DNA of 64,000 nucleotides from Bacteroides sp. OM05-12 (GTDB lineage Bacteria; Bacteroidota; Bacteroidia; Bacteroidales; Bacteroidaceae): positions 101,497 through 165,496 of the forward strand of contig NZ_QSUN01000003.1 in the NCBI RefSeq assembly GCF_003438995.1. The letters run 5' to 3'. The translations under genes were made by a program, and so were the position numbers. The notes beneath the pieces were generated by a model. The model saw only the letters and a list, made by a program, of their open reading frames with translations. It did no database searches and was not told the origin of the DNA. Of the stretch, positions 36,770-45,324 are shown piece by piece; within the stretch, counting starts at the first letter, position 1, and the number at the start of each line of letters is the position of its first letter.

Positions 36770-39700
36770 CTATTTCTTTATTATTCTGGTAGTCTGAACT
36801 TTATCGTCAGTTTGTATAGTCACCAGATAAATGCCTACCGGCAAAGAAGAGACATCTATGCTATTTACATTTTCTTCGGATAGAACCACAGAACCGGACA
36901 GAGAGGAAACAGTCAGCTTCACTACATCGTTAGTTTCCACATATAAGACATCAGCAACCGGATTCGGATAAACACGAATATCATTATCGATACTATGCTG
37001 ACTTATTCCAGTCATATCATAACTGAAATGTTCAAAATAGAAATCATCAAAGAATGCAACAAATCCATCTTTATCTGCTATATGCTGTAAACCTACATAA
37101 ATCTTCTGACCGGCATATTTGCTAAGATCCACATTAAACTCCGTAAAACCATAATCATCCTTATGAGGAAGTTCAATATTTCCGCTTACCAATTCAAAAC
37201 TAGATATATTCTTATCAGTAGTACTTACCCAAACTGAAACATGATGAAGATTAAATTGATCTTTCGGTGCATAAGACTTTCCATAAAAACGGAAATTAGA
37301 TTCAGGTGTAGCAGTCAATTCTCCGCTAATAATCCAATCATTCGTAGAAGAAGAATGAGTCTGATCACACATTGCCGCCAATAGCTGATCACCGGAACGT
37401 GGATAAATATTACGCCAATCCGCCCCTTCGGGTTCCGGTTTTTGATTTATCACGATATAAGCAAACGGAGTGCCAATCTTAGGATAATTAATCATCACAG
37501 GTTTAACCGTAGCCAAAGCATCAACATCTACTGTTGTCAATCCCTTTGGAGAAGTAGAAGCGAACTCATCATCTTCGAAGCTATAATATAAAACATCTTC
37601 CGGCAAAGCAATACCCGATACCGGTAAAGATACCGATTGTCCATTTTCAAATGAAACGACCATTTCATCCTTAATTTCAGATGCTACCGTTCCCGCATTA
37701 AAAATCACAGCAAATACAGTACCCTTATTCGCCTCTAAAGTTATGCCGGTTTGCAATGTTGTAGTAAAGTTCTCCTTAGAGAATTTCACATTCTTAATCT
37801 TCAGTGTCTCGCTACCACCATTAGTCAGTGACAATATATTCTTTGAACTAAAGCTTCTCAAATAATTCACTTCACCTGCATTCCATTCATTCTTATTGAA
37901 ATAAGCCATACATTCTGAGCCAATCAGTTCCACTTTCACATTATCTATGGAAACTCCCTTGCTCTTTAAACCATCAACCACATGGTATCTCCAACGGAAT
38001 GTTACAGTTTTACCTTTATAAGCATCCAAAGCAACGCGCTCACGTACCCAATAAACATTATCCTTATCAGACATAATAGCCAATGTAGTCCAAGTACCGT
38101 CGACATCTATCTCAAAATATCCTGCATCAATGTCATTAGGACCCGTTGTATTATTTACTGCTGTACCAAGCGGATCTTTCTGTAAACCGGCAGGAACGCC
38201 ATTTCCCCAATAGAAAGTAATTTGAGCTTCTTTGTCCGTAGGAAGTACAAATTCAGGACTCTCCAATATGGCAGTTGAATTGCTGGTACTTCCTCCTGCA
38301 TAGGCCGATCCATTGCCATCAAAAGCATTAAACTGCGATAAATCCCAACGTGTGTAGCCTTCTTTGGTTGTATTCCATCCTAATGGGAATGTTTTTTCGT
38401 CAAATCCCTGTATATACGGATATGACTTCACACTTTGGTCTGCCATTACTGTAAAATTCCAAACCGGCACATTCGTTGCTTCACCCGCAGCATTAGAAGG
38501 CACTACTTTCCAATAATATGTCTTTGCATAATCCAATCTATTAAGTGTATAAGAAGTATTTAATCCGGTACTTTCACCATTTACGATATCGAATTTATTA
38601 CTTTCTGTTCCCACATATACTTTATAATTAGTAGCAAACAACACTCCACCCCAAGATAATACAAGATTCTTATTATAAATATCAGTTGCGTTATTAGCAG
38701 GAATGTTACCTGTAGCTGCCGATGGAGCTTTATCACTGCCATAAAGAGGAGGAAGTACTACATCATCCAGATATACATTACTATATTCAGGCAATTCATC
38801 ATAGCCACCGCTTAAATTCAGCCCCGGTAACGTATATGACCATTTCAAATAACAATTATCGGATTTAGGCGAGCCTAAACTAATTTCCTTATGAAGTACC
38901 TGATTCAAATCCACATTATCAAATAACGGTTTCCCCCAAGTAGCTCCACCATCCGTACTCAAATATAATCTAAAATAGTTTTCCGGTAATCCTCCATCAT
39001 CACTACTAGGTTCATAGTCTTCCAAGAAATCAAAGTTAACGGTATATTCCTGATTTCCTGACAAATTTAATCGTGGCGATATTAGTTCAGACTTTTCGCA
39101 AATACTAACAACCGCACTGCGGTCTCCCGATAATCCGGCATTATAAACATTCCATCCACTTCCTTCAATACGCCAACCAAGAGGAGGGAATACATTACCT
39201 TCGAAACTTTCATAAGTGTAACCTTCAGGAAGTATTCTTTTTGAACCGGAAACTTTAATCTCTAAAGGAGTACCACCGTTTGTTTCAATTTTAATCGTAG
39301 TATTAGGAGCACCTGATAAAGTAGGTTGGTAAATAAGCTGAAATTGATATTCTTCATTCTTCTTTAACTCCACCTCTCCCGGAATTATCGTTGTAGAGAA
39401 ATCTGTACTATTTGAGCTAGATACCGATGTCACCTTCAAAACACCACTACCTATGTTCTTAAAACTTAATACTTCCGAATATTTCTTGGAACCTATATAA
39501 GAAACAGGAAAAGTATAAGTAGACGTTGCTGATTCTATTTGAGGATTCAATATCGGATCATACTTCTGAACAAGTATATCATCTACCTTTATGTCATTAC
39601 CAACGCCAAGACCCGGTTTTAATTTACAATGAACAAAGGCTATTTTAATTGATTTTCCTTTATAATTCGTCAAATCTATAAGTGAAGTATATTTAAGCCA

Positions 39701-40165
39701 TCCTGTCCATGGATATTTAATTCCGCTATCTTCCACCTGATCTTTATTCAAGAAAGACCAGATTGTAGTCCAAGAACTTTGTCCGTCTATTTGAACACGA
39801 ACCTGAAAATCATATTCCTGCTTATCTATAGCGGCAGCAGAAGCTCCTACCCATTTAAACTCTAATTTATAAGAGTCATCTGTTAATTGAAGTAACGGAG
39901 TGATAAGCCATTCTTCTTTTATCGGCTCATCATAAGTATATCCTCCACATTCTACGCGAGCTGATTTTTTACCAGAAATGGCACTCTTATCATCCTCATA
40001 TAACGTCCAATGGAAATGGCTGTTTTCTTGGGAATCATTAATAACACTCCAGCCTTGAGGAGGCATAGAAGTCGCACTCTCAAAATCTTCACTAAGCAAT
40101 GTTTGTGCTTTTACAGAGAAAAGCGACAATACTACCAACAAAAAGAAAAGTCCAAGTTTTTTCAT
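36770..40165 (-). CDS. Secreted cleaved-adhesin-domain protein (1131 aa) with T9SS-like tail
   Basis: First gene of the adhesin operon. Signal peptide (MKKLGLFFLLVVLSLFSVKAQ), then the same series as its 815-residue neighbour: adhesin module (EEWLITPLLQLTD, IKVDDILVQK), ASH-type Ig domain (FPVSYIGSKKYSEVLSFKNI), second module (SNVYLDDVVLPP), FnIII-like domain (TYYWKVVPSNAAGE) and third module (VSIDNVKVELIG). It adds another ASH-like domain and a fourth module (TNDWIISGELTATPE, LSKYAGQKIYVGLQ, FFDDFYFEHF). It ends with a T9SS-like tail (IRVYPNPVADVLYVE, LPVGIYLVTI, TRIIKK). Lies 158 bp downstream of the second TPR/HTH lipoprotein gene. Probable surface adhesin. Confidence 0.87.
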   Translation of the reverse strand: MKKLGLFFLLVVLSLFSVKAQTLLSEDFESATSMPPQGWSVINDSQENSHFHWTLYEDDKSAISGKKSARVECGGYTYDEPIKEEWLITPLLQLTDDSYKLEFKWVGASAAAIDKQEYDFQVRVQIDGQSSWTTIWSFLNKDQVEDSGIKYPWTGWLKYTSLIDLTNYKGKSIKIAFVHCKLKPGLGVGNDIKVDDILVQKYDPILNPQIESATSTYTFPVSYIGSKKYSEVLSFKNIGSGVLKVTSVSSSNSTDFSTTIIPGEVELKKNEEYQFQLIYQPTLSGAPNTTIKIETNGGTPLEIKVSGSKRILPEGYTYESFEGNVFPPLGWRIEGSGWNVYNAGLSGDRSAVVSICEKSELISPRLNLSGNQEYTVNFDFLEDYEPSSDDGGLPENYFRLYLSTDGGATWGKPLFDNVDLNQVLHKEISLGSPKSDNCYLKWSYTLPGLNLSGGYDELPEYSNVYLDDVVLPPLYGSDKAPSAATGNIPANNATDIYNKNLVLSWGGVLFATNYKVYVGTESNKFDIVNGESTGLNTSYTLNRLDYAKTYYWKVVPSNAAGEATNVPVWNFTVMADQSVKSYPYIQGFDEKTFPLGWNTTKEGYTRWDLSQFNAFDGNGSAYAGGSTSNSTAILESPEFVLPTDKEAQITFYWGNGVPAGLQKDPLGTAVNNTTGPNDIDAGYFEIDVDGTWTTLAIMSDKDNVYWVRERVALDAYKGKTVTFRWRYHVVDGLKSKGVSIDNVKVELIGSECMAYFNKNEWNAGEVNYLRSFSSKNILSLTNGGSETLKIKNVKFSKENFTTTLQTGITLEANKGTVFAVIFNAGTVASEIKDEMVVSFENGQSVSLPVSGIALPEDVLYYSFEDDEFASTSPKGLTTVDVDALATVKPVMINYPKIGTPFAYIVINQKPEPEGADWRNIYPRSGDQLLAAMCDQTHSSSTNDWIISGELTATPESNFRFYGKSYAPKDQFNLHHVSVWVSTTDKNISSFELVSGNIELPHKDDYGFTEFNVDLSKYAGQKIYVGLQHIADKDGFVAFFDDFYFEHFSYDMTGISQHSIDNDIRVYPNPVADVLYVETNDVVKLTVSSLSGSVVLSEENVNSIDVSSLPVGIYLVTIQTDDKVQTTRIIKK

Positions 40166-40208
40166 AAGCTTCTTAATTTTAGATTCGTACTTATTGTTCT
40201 CACAAATA

Positions 40209-40216
40209 CAAAAATA
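40209..40216 (-). promoter_or_regulatory. -7 box of adhesin operon
   Basis: TATTTTTG on the minus strand, with no TTTG at -33, ~44 bp before the 1131-residue adhesin gene. Suggests an activated promoter. Confidence 0.45.
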
Positions 40217-40323
40217 ATTAATTAATAGAAGCTTTTTTGTTTCAGAACGTTACATCAGCAAGCAAAACAATACTGATAATCAACGCATTAAAACAGCAGC
40301 TGTTACAATAACATATAAATAAC

Positions 40324-41685
40324 TCATTTATTATTAAAAATAGCATCAAATAGTTCCTCTGACTTCATTGTTTGTAGCACTTTGTTTTTAATACGGCTCT
40401 TTTGAGTACGAATTGCATTTTCGCTCACATTCTTACAAGCCGCACATTGTTGGTTAGTTAATTTCAATTGAGCCAAACAGCACAATAAACATTCCTCTCT
40501 CGTTAAATTTACATATTTACTCAAATCTTCAATATATGGTTCAAATGTTTTGGCTATGGCGTCCATTAAAACTTGTTGATCATTATAAAGCAGATTACCC
40601 TTTCCTTTCAATGTTTTAATTAACTGCTTATAAGCCAGACTTTCTTTAAAAAGTTCCGCATAAAGTTCACCTCGCTTTATGATTATCTGTATTTGTTCTC
40701 CATCCTCTTGCTGCAATAAAATAGGGTCAGATGGTCTTATCATCATTCGTTCAACAAGTTTTTTTCTTCTACGATAAATAGAATAGATTAATACGTTAAT
40801 CAGAACAATCGCCGACAACAACCAATAGAGCCAGACGGCGGACTTTTTATTCATGGCATCAATAACCTGTTGTTGTTTCAGTTTTAACTCTGCATCACCT
40901 ATCTCAACAGTCTTGTTCAGATGCTCAATAGAGTCTTTCAAAATCATAAATTGCTTGGCATAAAAAAGAGAATCTCCCCTCCCCACATATCTTGCTAATT
41001 CTGATAAGCGACGCAAACAATTAGCATGTATGTACAGATCATTGCTTTCAAGCCCTAACAAGCTGTAATACCAAGCAGAATCATACTTACCAATCTGCAT
41101 ATATAATGAACTGTGAATTGAGTAATTACGATACTTGGTCAAACTATCTTCAGTTATATTCATCGATTTAGAATTCCATTCCATCGCTTTATCCAACATG
41201 CCCATCTCTCCGTAGATTACGGAAAGATTATTATAAATAGCAGCCAATTCTTCTTTATCATTGATTTCCTGATTCATCTCATAGGCTTTCAGTATATAAT
41301 ATAATGTACTATCCAACTGAGCCTTAAATATGAAGCATTTACCCACTCCACGTAAAGATTTGGAAGCCAAAGTTTTGTCTTCTATTTGATTGGATATATC
41401 AAAGGCTTTCTTATGTAGCTCTATAGCCCGATCATAGTAACGATGAAGGCTAAGTAACTCCCCTAACTGATTATAGACCGTTGCCGTCAAGTGATATTCG
41501 TTAGATTTATCTAATAAGGATAAACTTTTACGATAATATATTACTGCAGAATCAGCTTTCCCCTCTTTCTCCAACAACTTACCGTGTTGATATAAAGAAT
41601 TTGCTTGAGTCATTTCATCTGATGATAATTCACCATTTGAACAGGATATAAAGAAAACTAATACAAAAAGCAGGTATATTTTCAT
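40324..41685 (-). CDS. TPR lipoprotein with transmembrane segment and C-terminal helix-turn-helix (paralogue)
   Basis: 453 residues with the same build as the protein at 26595-27983: lipoprotein signal (MKIYLLFVLVFFISC), TPR repeats (ANSLYQHGKLLEKE, AIELHKKAFDIS, AMEWNSKSMNIT), a membrane segment at ~278-300 (WLYWLLSAIVLINVLIYSIY), basic residues, then a C-terminal helix-turn-helix (LTREECLLCCLAQLKLTNQQ to SENAIRTQKSRIKNKV). Both share the unusual xCLLCCLxxLKLT core and a nearby Cys pair (CAACK, versus CAICR). It lies just upstream of the adhesin operon and is a candidate membrane-bound activator of it. Direct evidence for DNA binding is lacking. Confidence 0.82.
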   Translation of the reverse strand: MKIYLLFVLVFFISCSNGELSSDEMTQANSLYQHGKLLEKEGKADSAVIYYRKSLSLLDKSNEYHLTATVYNQLGELLSLHRYYDRAIELHKKAFDISNQIEDKTLASKSLRGVGKCFIFKAQLDSTLYYILKAYEMNQEINDKEELAAIYNNLSVIYGEMGMLDKAMEWNSKSMNITEDSLTKYRNYSIHSSLYMQIGKYDSAWYYSLLGLESNDLYIHANCLRRLSELARYVGRGDSLFYAKQFMILKDSIEHLNKTVEIGDAELKLKQQQVIDAMNKKSAVWLYWLLSAIVLINVLIYSIYRRRKKLVERMMIRPSDPILLQQEDGEQIQIIIKRGELYAELFKESLAYKQLIKTLKGKGNLLYNDQQVLMDAIAKTFEPYIEDLSKYVNLTREECLLCCLAQLKLTNQQCAACKNVSENAIRTQKSRIKNKVLQTMKSEELFDAIFNNK

Positions 41686-41708
41686 TATTCTAGTAGTTAT
41701 TTCGCTTA

Positions 41709-41739
41709 CAAAATTAAATTATATTTTCTAGGAATCAAA
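41709..41739 (-). promoter_or_regulatory. Promoter of second TPR/HTH gene
   Basis: TTTG (41739-41736), 19-nt spacer, TAATTTTG (41716-41709): full match to the Bacteroides consensus. Confidence 0.7.
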
Positions 41740-41829
41740 ATATAACTCAAAATATAATAAAATAAACATTCTAGCATCTATTACTTAACATATACCAAGA
41801 CTTATGTTCCAAAAGTATTTCCTTATATA

Positions 41830-42282
41830 TTATGTTCGGCTAAAAGAAAACCATTTCCGATAAATCCGATTCTTACTCTTATATTTTTTTACAAAATCCA
41901 ATAGTGAAGCACACACGGTAATCCTATAGAAGTTAGGTTCACGAATAATAACAATAACAGGAAGATTGTAAACCAACAAATCTATGAAAACCATTTCAGC
42001 GGTAAAGTCATTACCTATCGGATACCAATATTCGGAGAAAAGATTCTGTGCTTCTTCATCCAGTTGGTAATAATGATCAACCCATTCATCATATCTGGTT
42101 ATAATCTGGTCGATAGGAAATAAATGATTAACAAATTTCACATGACCGCAATTCCTTTTTTCCAGACTCTTCCTTGTCAGACATTCCTCACATACTGCAC
42201 ACAGTTCCATCCATGCATCTTTATGACGATGCAAATACTTGATGCACTTTACTGCCTTATTTTTATTATAAGAAATATCCAT
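41830..42282 (-). CDS. Hypothetical cytoplasmic protein
   Basis: 150 residues, no signal peptide. It contains a Cys-rich patch (LCAVCEECLTRKSLEKRNCG) that could bind a metal, and an acidic middle (YYQLDEEAQNLFSEYW). I do not recognise the family. It stands alone, 145 bp upstream of the second TPR/HTH gene in the same direction, and just downstream of the candidate structured RNA. The ATG at 42282 is the first in frame. Confidence 0.55.
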   Translation of the reverse strand: MDISYNKNKAVKCIKYLHRHKDAWMELCAVCEECLTRKSLEKRNCGHVKFVNHLFPIDQIITRYDEWVDHYYQLDEEAQNLFSEYWYPIGNDFTAEMVFIDLLVYNLPVIVIIREPNFYRITVCASLLDFVKKYKSKNRIYRKWFSFSRT

Positions 42283-42340
42283 GTCTGCAATTTTTTTAAT
42301 TAAACATCTGCCTCAGTTCCTCATGGCCGGTTTCTGAAAT

Positions 42341-42510
42341 AAAAAAGCGTGGAACTGCGTGCTATTTCATCGACGAAGGTCCTAGGAAAACCCGATGTAT
42401 AAAATAGACAGCAGACCCACGCATATATGCGCAGAACCCGCTATGCTACCTCCATACATCATTGAAAATTTCCTAGGTTCTCATCGACAGAGATAAAGCA
42501 CAACGCTTTA
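42341..42510 (-). ncRNA. Candidate structured RNA with 6S-like rod fold
   Basis: A long rod can be drawn: AAGCGT (42345-42350) with ACGCTT (42503-42508), CCTAGGAAA (42381-42389) with TTTCCTAGG (42469-42477), and GATGTAT (42394-42400) with ATACATC (42454-42460), around an apical CGCATATATGCG hairpin (42420-42431). Length (~170 nt), internal bubbles and the T6 run closing the outer stem on the minus strand fit a 6S-type RNA read on that strand. No good -7 box was found upstream. The 6S identity is a guess; the fold is what I can see. Confidence 0.45.
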
Positions 42511-42702
42511 TAATATTTATTTTCTCAATTTCATTTGATACCAGACACTTCCGGTTTCATTCGCAAAGCTAAACAATATCCGACAAAATGAAAAGAGATT
42601 TATTAAATATCTAAATCACTGCACTTTTTTCTCAAAACAAAAAAGCACCTCTTTAGTTGAATCATTCACAAAGATTTATTCAAAATATGCGATGGTTTGA
42701 AT

Positions 42703-42766
42703 CGTTTAGGCATGGGAAGCCTGTCGTTTAACCTTGGCTAAACGACAGGCTTCCCATGCCTAAACG
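42703..42766. repeat. Perfect 28-bp inverted repeat with 8-nt loop
   Basis: Arms at 42703-42730 and 42739-42766 (outer end CGTTTAGGCATGGGAAG) are exact reverse complements around ACCTTGGC. Each arm also contains AGGC-n7-GCCT, a smaller inverted repeat. No T-run follows on either side, so it is not an ordinary terminator. Confidence 0.8.
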
Positions 42767-42822
42767 CAAGGATTTGCTTGGGTAAACGAATGAATGGTCA
42801 GGATGATGAGGATTACTGTCAA

Positions 42823-42869
42823 GCAAAAAAAAGACGAAAGACTTGTCGTTTTACAGACAAGACTTTCGT
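42823..42869 (-). terminator. Rho-independent terminator of threonine dehydrogenase gene
   Basis: A perfect 14-bp stem (ACGAAAGTCTTGTC with GACAAGTCTTTCGT, 42834-42869) is followed on the minus strand by C and a T8 run, ~33 bp after the stop codon. Confidence 0.85.
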
Positions 42870-42901
42870 TTTACTTTAAAAAATATAAATGAAAATGTGG
42901 C

Positions 42902-43855
42902 TTATTTAAGACGTGCGCTTAATTTCTCCAACATGTCCTTAGTCATCGTTTCCAAATTATACTGAGGTTTCCAGTCCCACTCATTACGGGCACAAGTGTC
43001 ATCCAAGCTGTCAGGCCAACTGTCTGCAATGGATTGTTTCAACGGATCAACCTCATATCGCATCTTGAAATCCGGTTTATGCTTCTTTATTTCGGCATAA
43101 ATTGTCTCGGGAGCAAAGCTCATCGAAGCGATATTAAAGGCATTACGATGTACTAATCTGCTTGGATCTGCCTCCATCAACGAAATAGCAGCATGCAACG
43201 CATCCGGCATATACATCATATCCATCAGTGTACCTTCTTTGATAGGACAGACGAATTCCTCTCCTTTTACTGCCGAATAGTATATATCGACCGCATAATC
43301 GGTTGTTCCGCCTCCCGGAGGGGTTACATTTGAGATAATACCGGGAAAACGTACGGCACGGGTATCCACACCATATTTATTATAATAATAATCACTTACT
43401 AATTCCGTTGTCACCTTAGTAACGCCATACATGGTACGAGGACGCTGTATCGTATCCTGCGGAGTTTTCACATGAGGAGTATCCAACCCGAAAGAGCCGA
43501 TGGAACTAGGGGTAAACACAGAGCAGTTATAATGACGGGCAATCTCCAGGACATTGAACAAACCATCAATTCCGATATGCCAGGCAAGCTGAGGCTTTGA
43601 CTCGGCCACTACAGACAACAAAGCTGCGAGATTGTATATCGCATCGATGTGATACTTCTTTACAACATCCAAAATCATATCCGTACAAGTGATGTCTACC
43701 ACTTCGGAAGGACCTGACTCCATTAAAACATCCGTCGGAGGAGCTGATGGGATATACCCAGCAATAACATGTTCATTACCATAGCGTTTTCTCAACTCCA
43801 TCGTCAATTCCGAACCAATCTGGCCCGTGGATCCGATAACCAAGATATTTTTCAT
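42902..43855 (-). CDS. L-threonine 3-dehydrogenase, SDR (epimerase-like) type
   Basis: NAD-dependent oxidation of L-threonine to 2-amino-3-ketobutyrate, cytoplasmic. 317 residues, the usual size of the short-chain (epimerase-like) TDH found in Bacteroidetes and metazoa. Marks: Rossmann loop IGSTGQIGSEL, YNLAALLS, the Ser in FTPSSIGSFG, the catalytic pair in MYGVTKVTTEL, and RFPGIIS with TPPGGGTTDYAVDIYY. The 2-amino-3-ketobutyrate CoA ligase gene lies divergently 180 bp away. Together they convert threonine to glycine and acetyl-CoA. Its -7 box TATCTTTG is at 43888-43895. Confidence 0.93.
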   Translation of the reverse strand: MKNILVIGSTGQIGSELTMELRKRYGNEHVIAGYIPSAPPTDVLMESGPSEVVDITCTDMILDVVKKYHIDAIYNLAALLSVVAESKPQLAWHIGIDGLFNVLEIARHYNCSVFTPSSIGSFGLDTPHVKTPQDTIQRPRTMYGVTKVTTELVSDYYYNKYGVDTRAVRFPGIISNVTPPGGGTTDYAVDIYYSAVKGEEFVCPIKEGTLMDMMYMPDALHAAISLMEADPSRLVHRNAFNIASMSFAPETIYAEIKKHKPDFKMRYEVDPLKQSIADSWPDSLDDTCARNEWDWKPQYNLETMTKDMLEKLSARLK

Positions 43856-43887
43856 AAAATTAATAATTAGGTTATGTTATACACTGA

Positions 43888-43895
43888 CAAAGATA
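43888..43895 (-). promoter_or_regulatory. -7 box of threonine dehydrogenase gene
   Basis: TATCTTTG on the minus strand. The nearest upstream TTTG is 23 nt away, a little beyond the usual 19-21. Confidence 0.5.
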
Positions 43896-43928
43896 AATCC
43901 TTTTTTTATAATATTATTCAAAAACTTG

Positions 43929-43959
43929 TTTGTTTATTCAAATAAAATGCAGAACTTTG
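43929..43959 (+). promoter_or_regulatory. kbl promoter
   Basis: TTTG (43929-43932), 19-nt spacer, GAACTTTG (43952-43959), one base from TAnnTTTG. Leader ~70 nt. Confidence 0.5.
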
Positions 43960-44035
43960 GGAAAAAGAAAGTAGAGCGGTTATGCAAGTTTCATAATCAC
44001 TTTTTTTAATACCTTAATTATTAATTATATAACTT

Positions 44036-45223
44036 ATGTACGGTAAAATCAAAGAACACCTCAGAGATACACTCTCTGAAATTAGGGAAGCCGGACTTTA
44101 TAAAGAAGAACGACTCATCGAAAGCCCGCAACAGGCCGCCATCACAGTTAAAGGAAAAGAAGTGCTGAACTTTTGCGCCAACAATTATCTAGGATTATCC
44201 AACCACCCGAGACTAATCAAGGCTGCGCAAGAAATGATGGATAAAAGAGGATACGGTATGTCGTCCGTACGCTTCATTTGTGGTACACAAGACATACACA
44301 AAGAATTGGAAGCGGCAATAGCCGATTACTTCAAGACTGAAGATACGATCCTTTACGCAGCTTGCTTCGATGCCAATGGCGGTGTATTTGAACCTCTTTT
44401 TACCGAAGAAGATGCGATTATCAGCGACTCGCTGAACCATGCTTCTATCATCGACGGTGTACGTCTTTGCAAAGCAAAACGTTATCGCTATGCAAATGCT
44501 GATATGGCTGAACTTGAAAAATGCTTGCAAGAAGCACAGGAACAGCGTTTTCGTATCATAGTTACAGACGGAGTGTTCTCTATGGACGGGAATGTGGCTC
44601 CGGTAGACAAGATTTGTGATTTAGCTGAAAAATACGATGCTTTGGTGATGGTAGATGAATCTCACTCTGCCGGAGTAGTAGGCGCTACCGGACACGGTGT
44701 CAGCGAATTATATAAAACATACGGACGAGTGGACATTTATACCGGAACATTGGGCAAAGCCTTTGGCGGTGCAATGGGTGGTTTTACCACAGGCCGCAAA
44801 GAAATTATCGATCTGCTTCGCCAGCGCAGCCGTCCTTATTTATTCTCCAACTCGGTAGCTCCGGCAGTAATCGGCGCCAGCCTGGAAGTATTCAGAATGC
44901 TGAAAGACAGCAATGCACTGCATGATAAACTGGTAGAGAATGTGAACTATTTCCGTGACAAGATGCTTGCCGCAGGATTCGACATCAAACCTACTCAAAG
45001 TGCTATTTGCGCCGTCATGTTATACGATGCAAAACTTTCTCAGATATATGCGTCCCGTCTACTTGAAGAGGGTATCTACGTTACCGGTTTCTATTATCCT
45101 GTTGTTCCGAAAGGTCAGGCACGTATCCGTGTTCAGATTTCAGCCGGACACGAGAAAGAACATCTGGATAAATGTATCAATGCATTTATCAAAGTCGGAA
45201 AAGAGCTTGAAGTAATCAAATAA
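44036..45223 (+). CDS. kbl: 2-amino-3-ketobutyrate CoA ligase (glycine C-acetyltransferase)
   Basis: PLP enzyme cleaving 2-amino-3-ketobutyrate with CoA to glycine and acetyl-CoA. 395 residues, full length for the alpha-oxoamine synthase family. Marks: LNFCANNYLGLSNHP, GYGMSSVRFICGTQDIHKEL, FSMDGNVAP, VMVDESHSAGVVGATGHG (Asp and His contacting PLP) and the Schiff-base Lys in YTGTLGKAFGGAMGG. It is paired head-to-head with the threonine dehydrogenase gene, which makes its substrate. Confidence 0.97.
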   Translation: MYGKIKEHLRDTLSEIREAGLYKEERLIESPQQAAITVKGKEVLNFCANNYLGLSNHPRLIKAAQEMMDKRGYGMSSVRFICGTQDIHKELEAAIADYFKTEDTILYAACFDANGGVFEPLFTEEDAIISDSLNHASIIDGVRLCKAKRYRYANADMAELEKCLQEAQEQRFRIIVTDGVFSMDGNVAPVDKICDLAEKYDALVMVDESHSAGVVGATGHGVSELYKTYGRVDIYTGTLGKAFGGAMGGFTTGRKEIIDLLRQRSRPYLFSNSVAPAVIGASLEVFRMLKDSNALHDKLVENVNYFRDKMLAAGFDIKPTQSAICAVMLYDAKLSQIYASRLLEEGIYVTGFYYPVVPKGQARIRVQISAGHEKEHLDKCINAFIKVGKELEVIK

Positions 45224-45263
45224 TCGATCAAAGGTATTTAAAGACGATTTCATTAAAAGAAGA

Positions 45264-45307
45264 ACAGCAAAGAGATAAATAAATATTTCTCTTTGCTGTC
45301 TTTTTAT
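45264..45307 (+). terminator. Shared terminator between kbl and SNF2 gene
   Basis: ACAGCAAAGAGA (45264-45275) pairs with TCTCTTTGCTGT (45288-45299), followed by CTTTTT on the plus strand and TCTTCTTTT on the minus strand. It can end both convergent genes. Confidence 0.8.
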
Positions 45308-45324
45308 GGAATATCCATCCACTA

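Noticed and set aside
42703..42766. Palindrome as a terminator
   Set aside because: No T-run on either side; a better terminator for the adjacent gene is at 42823-42869.
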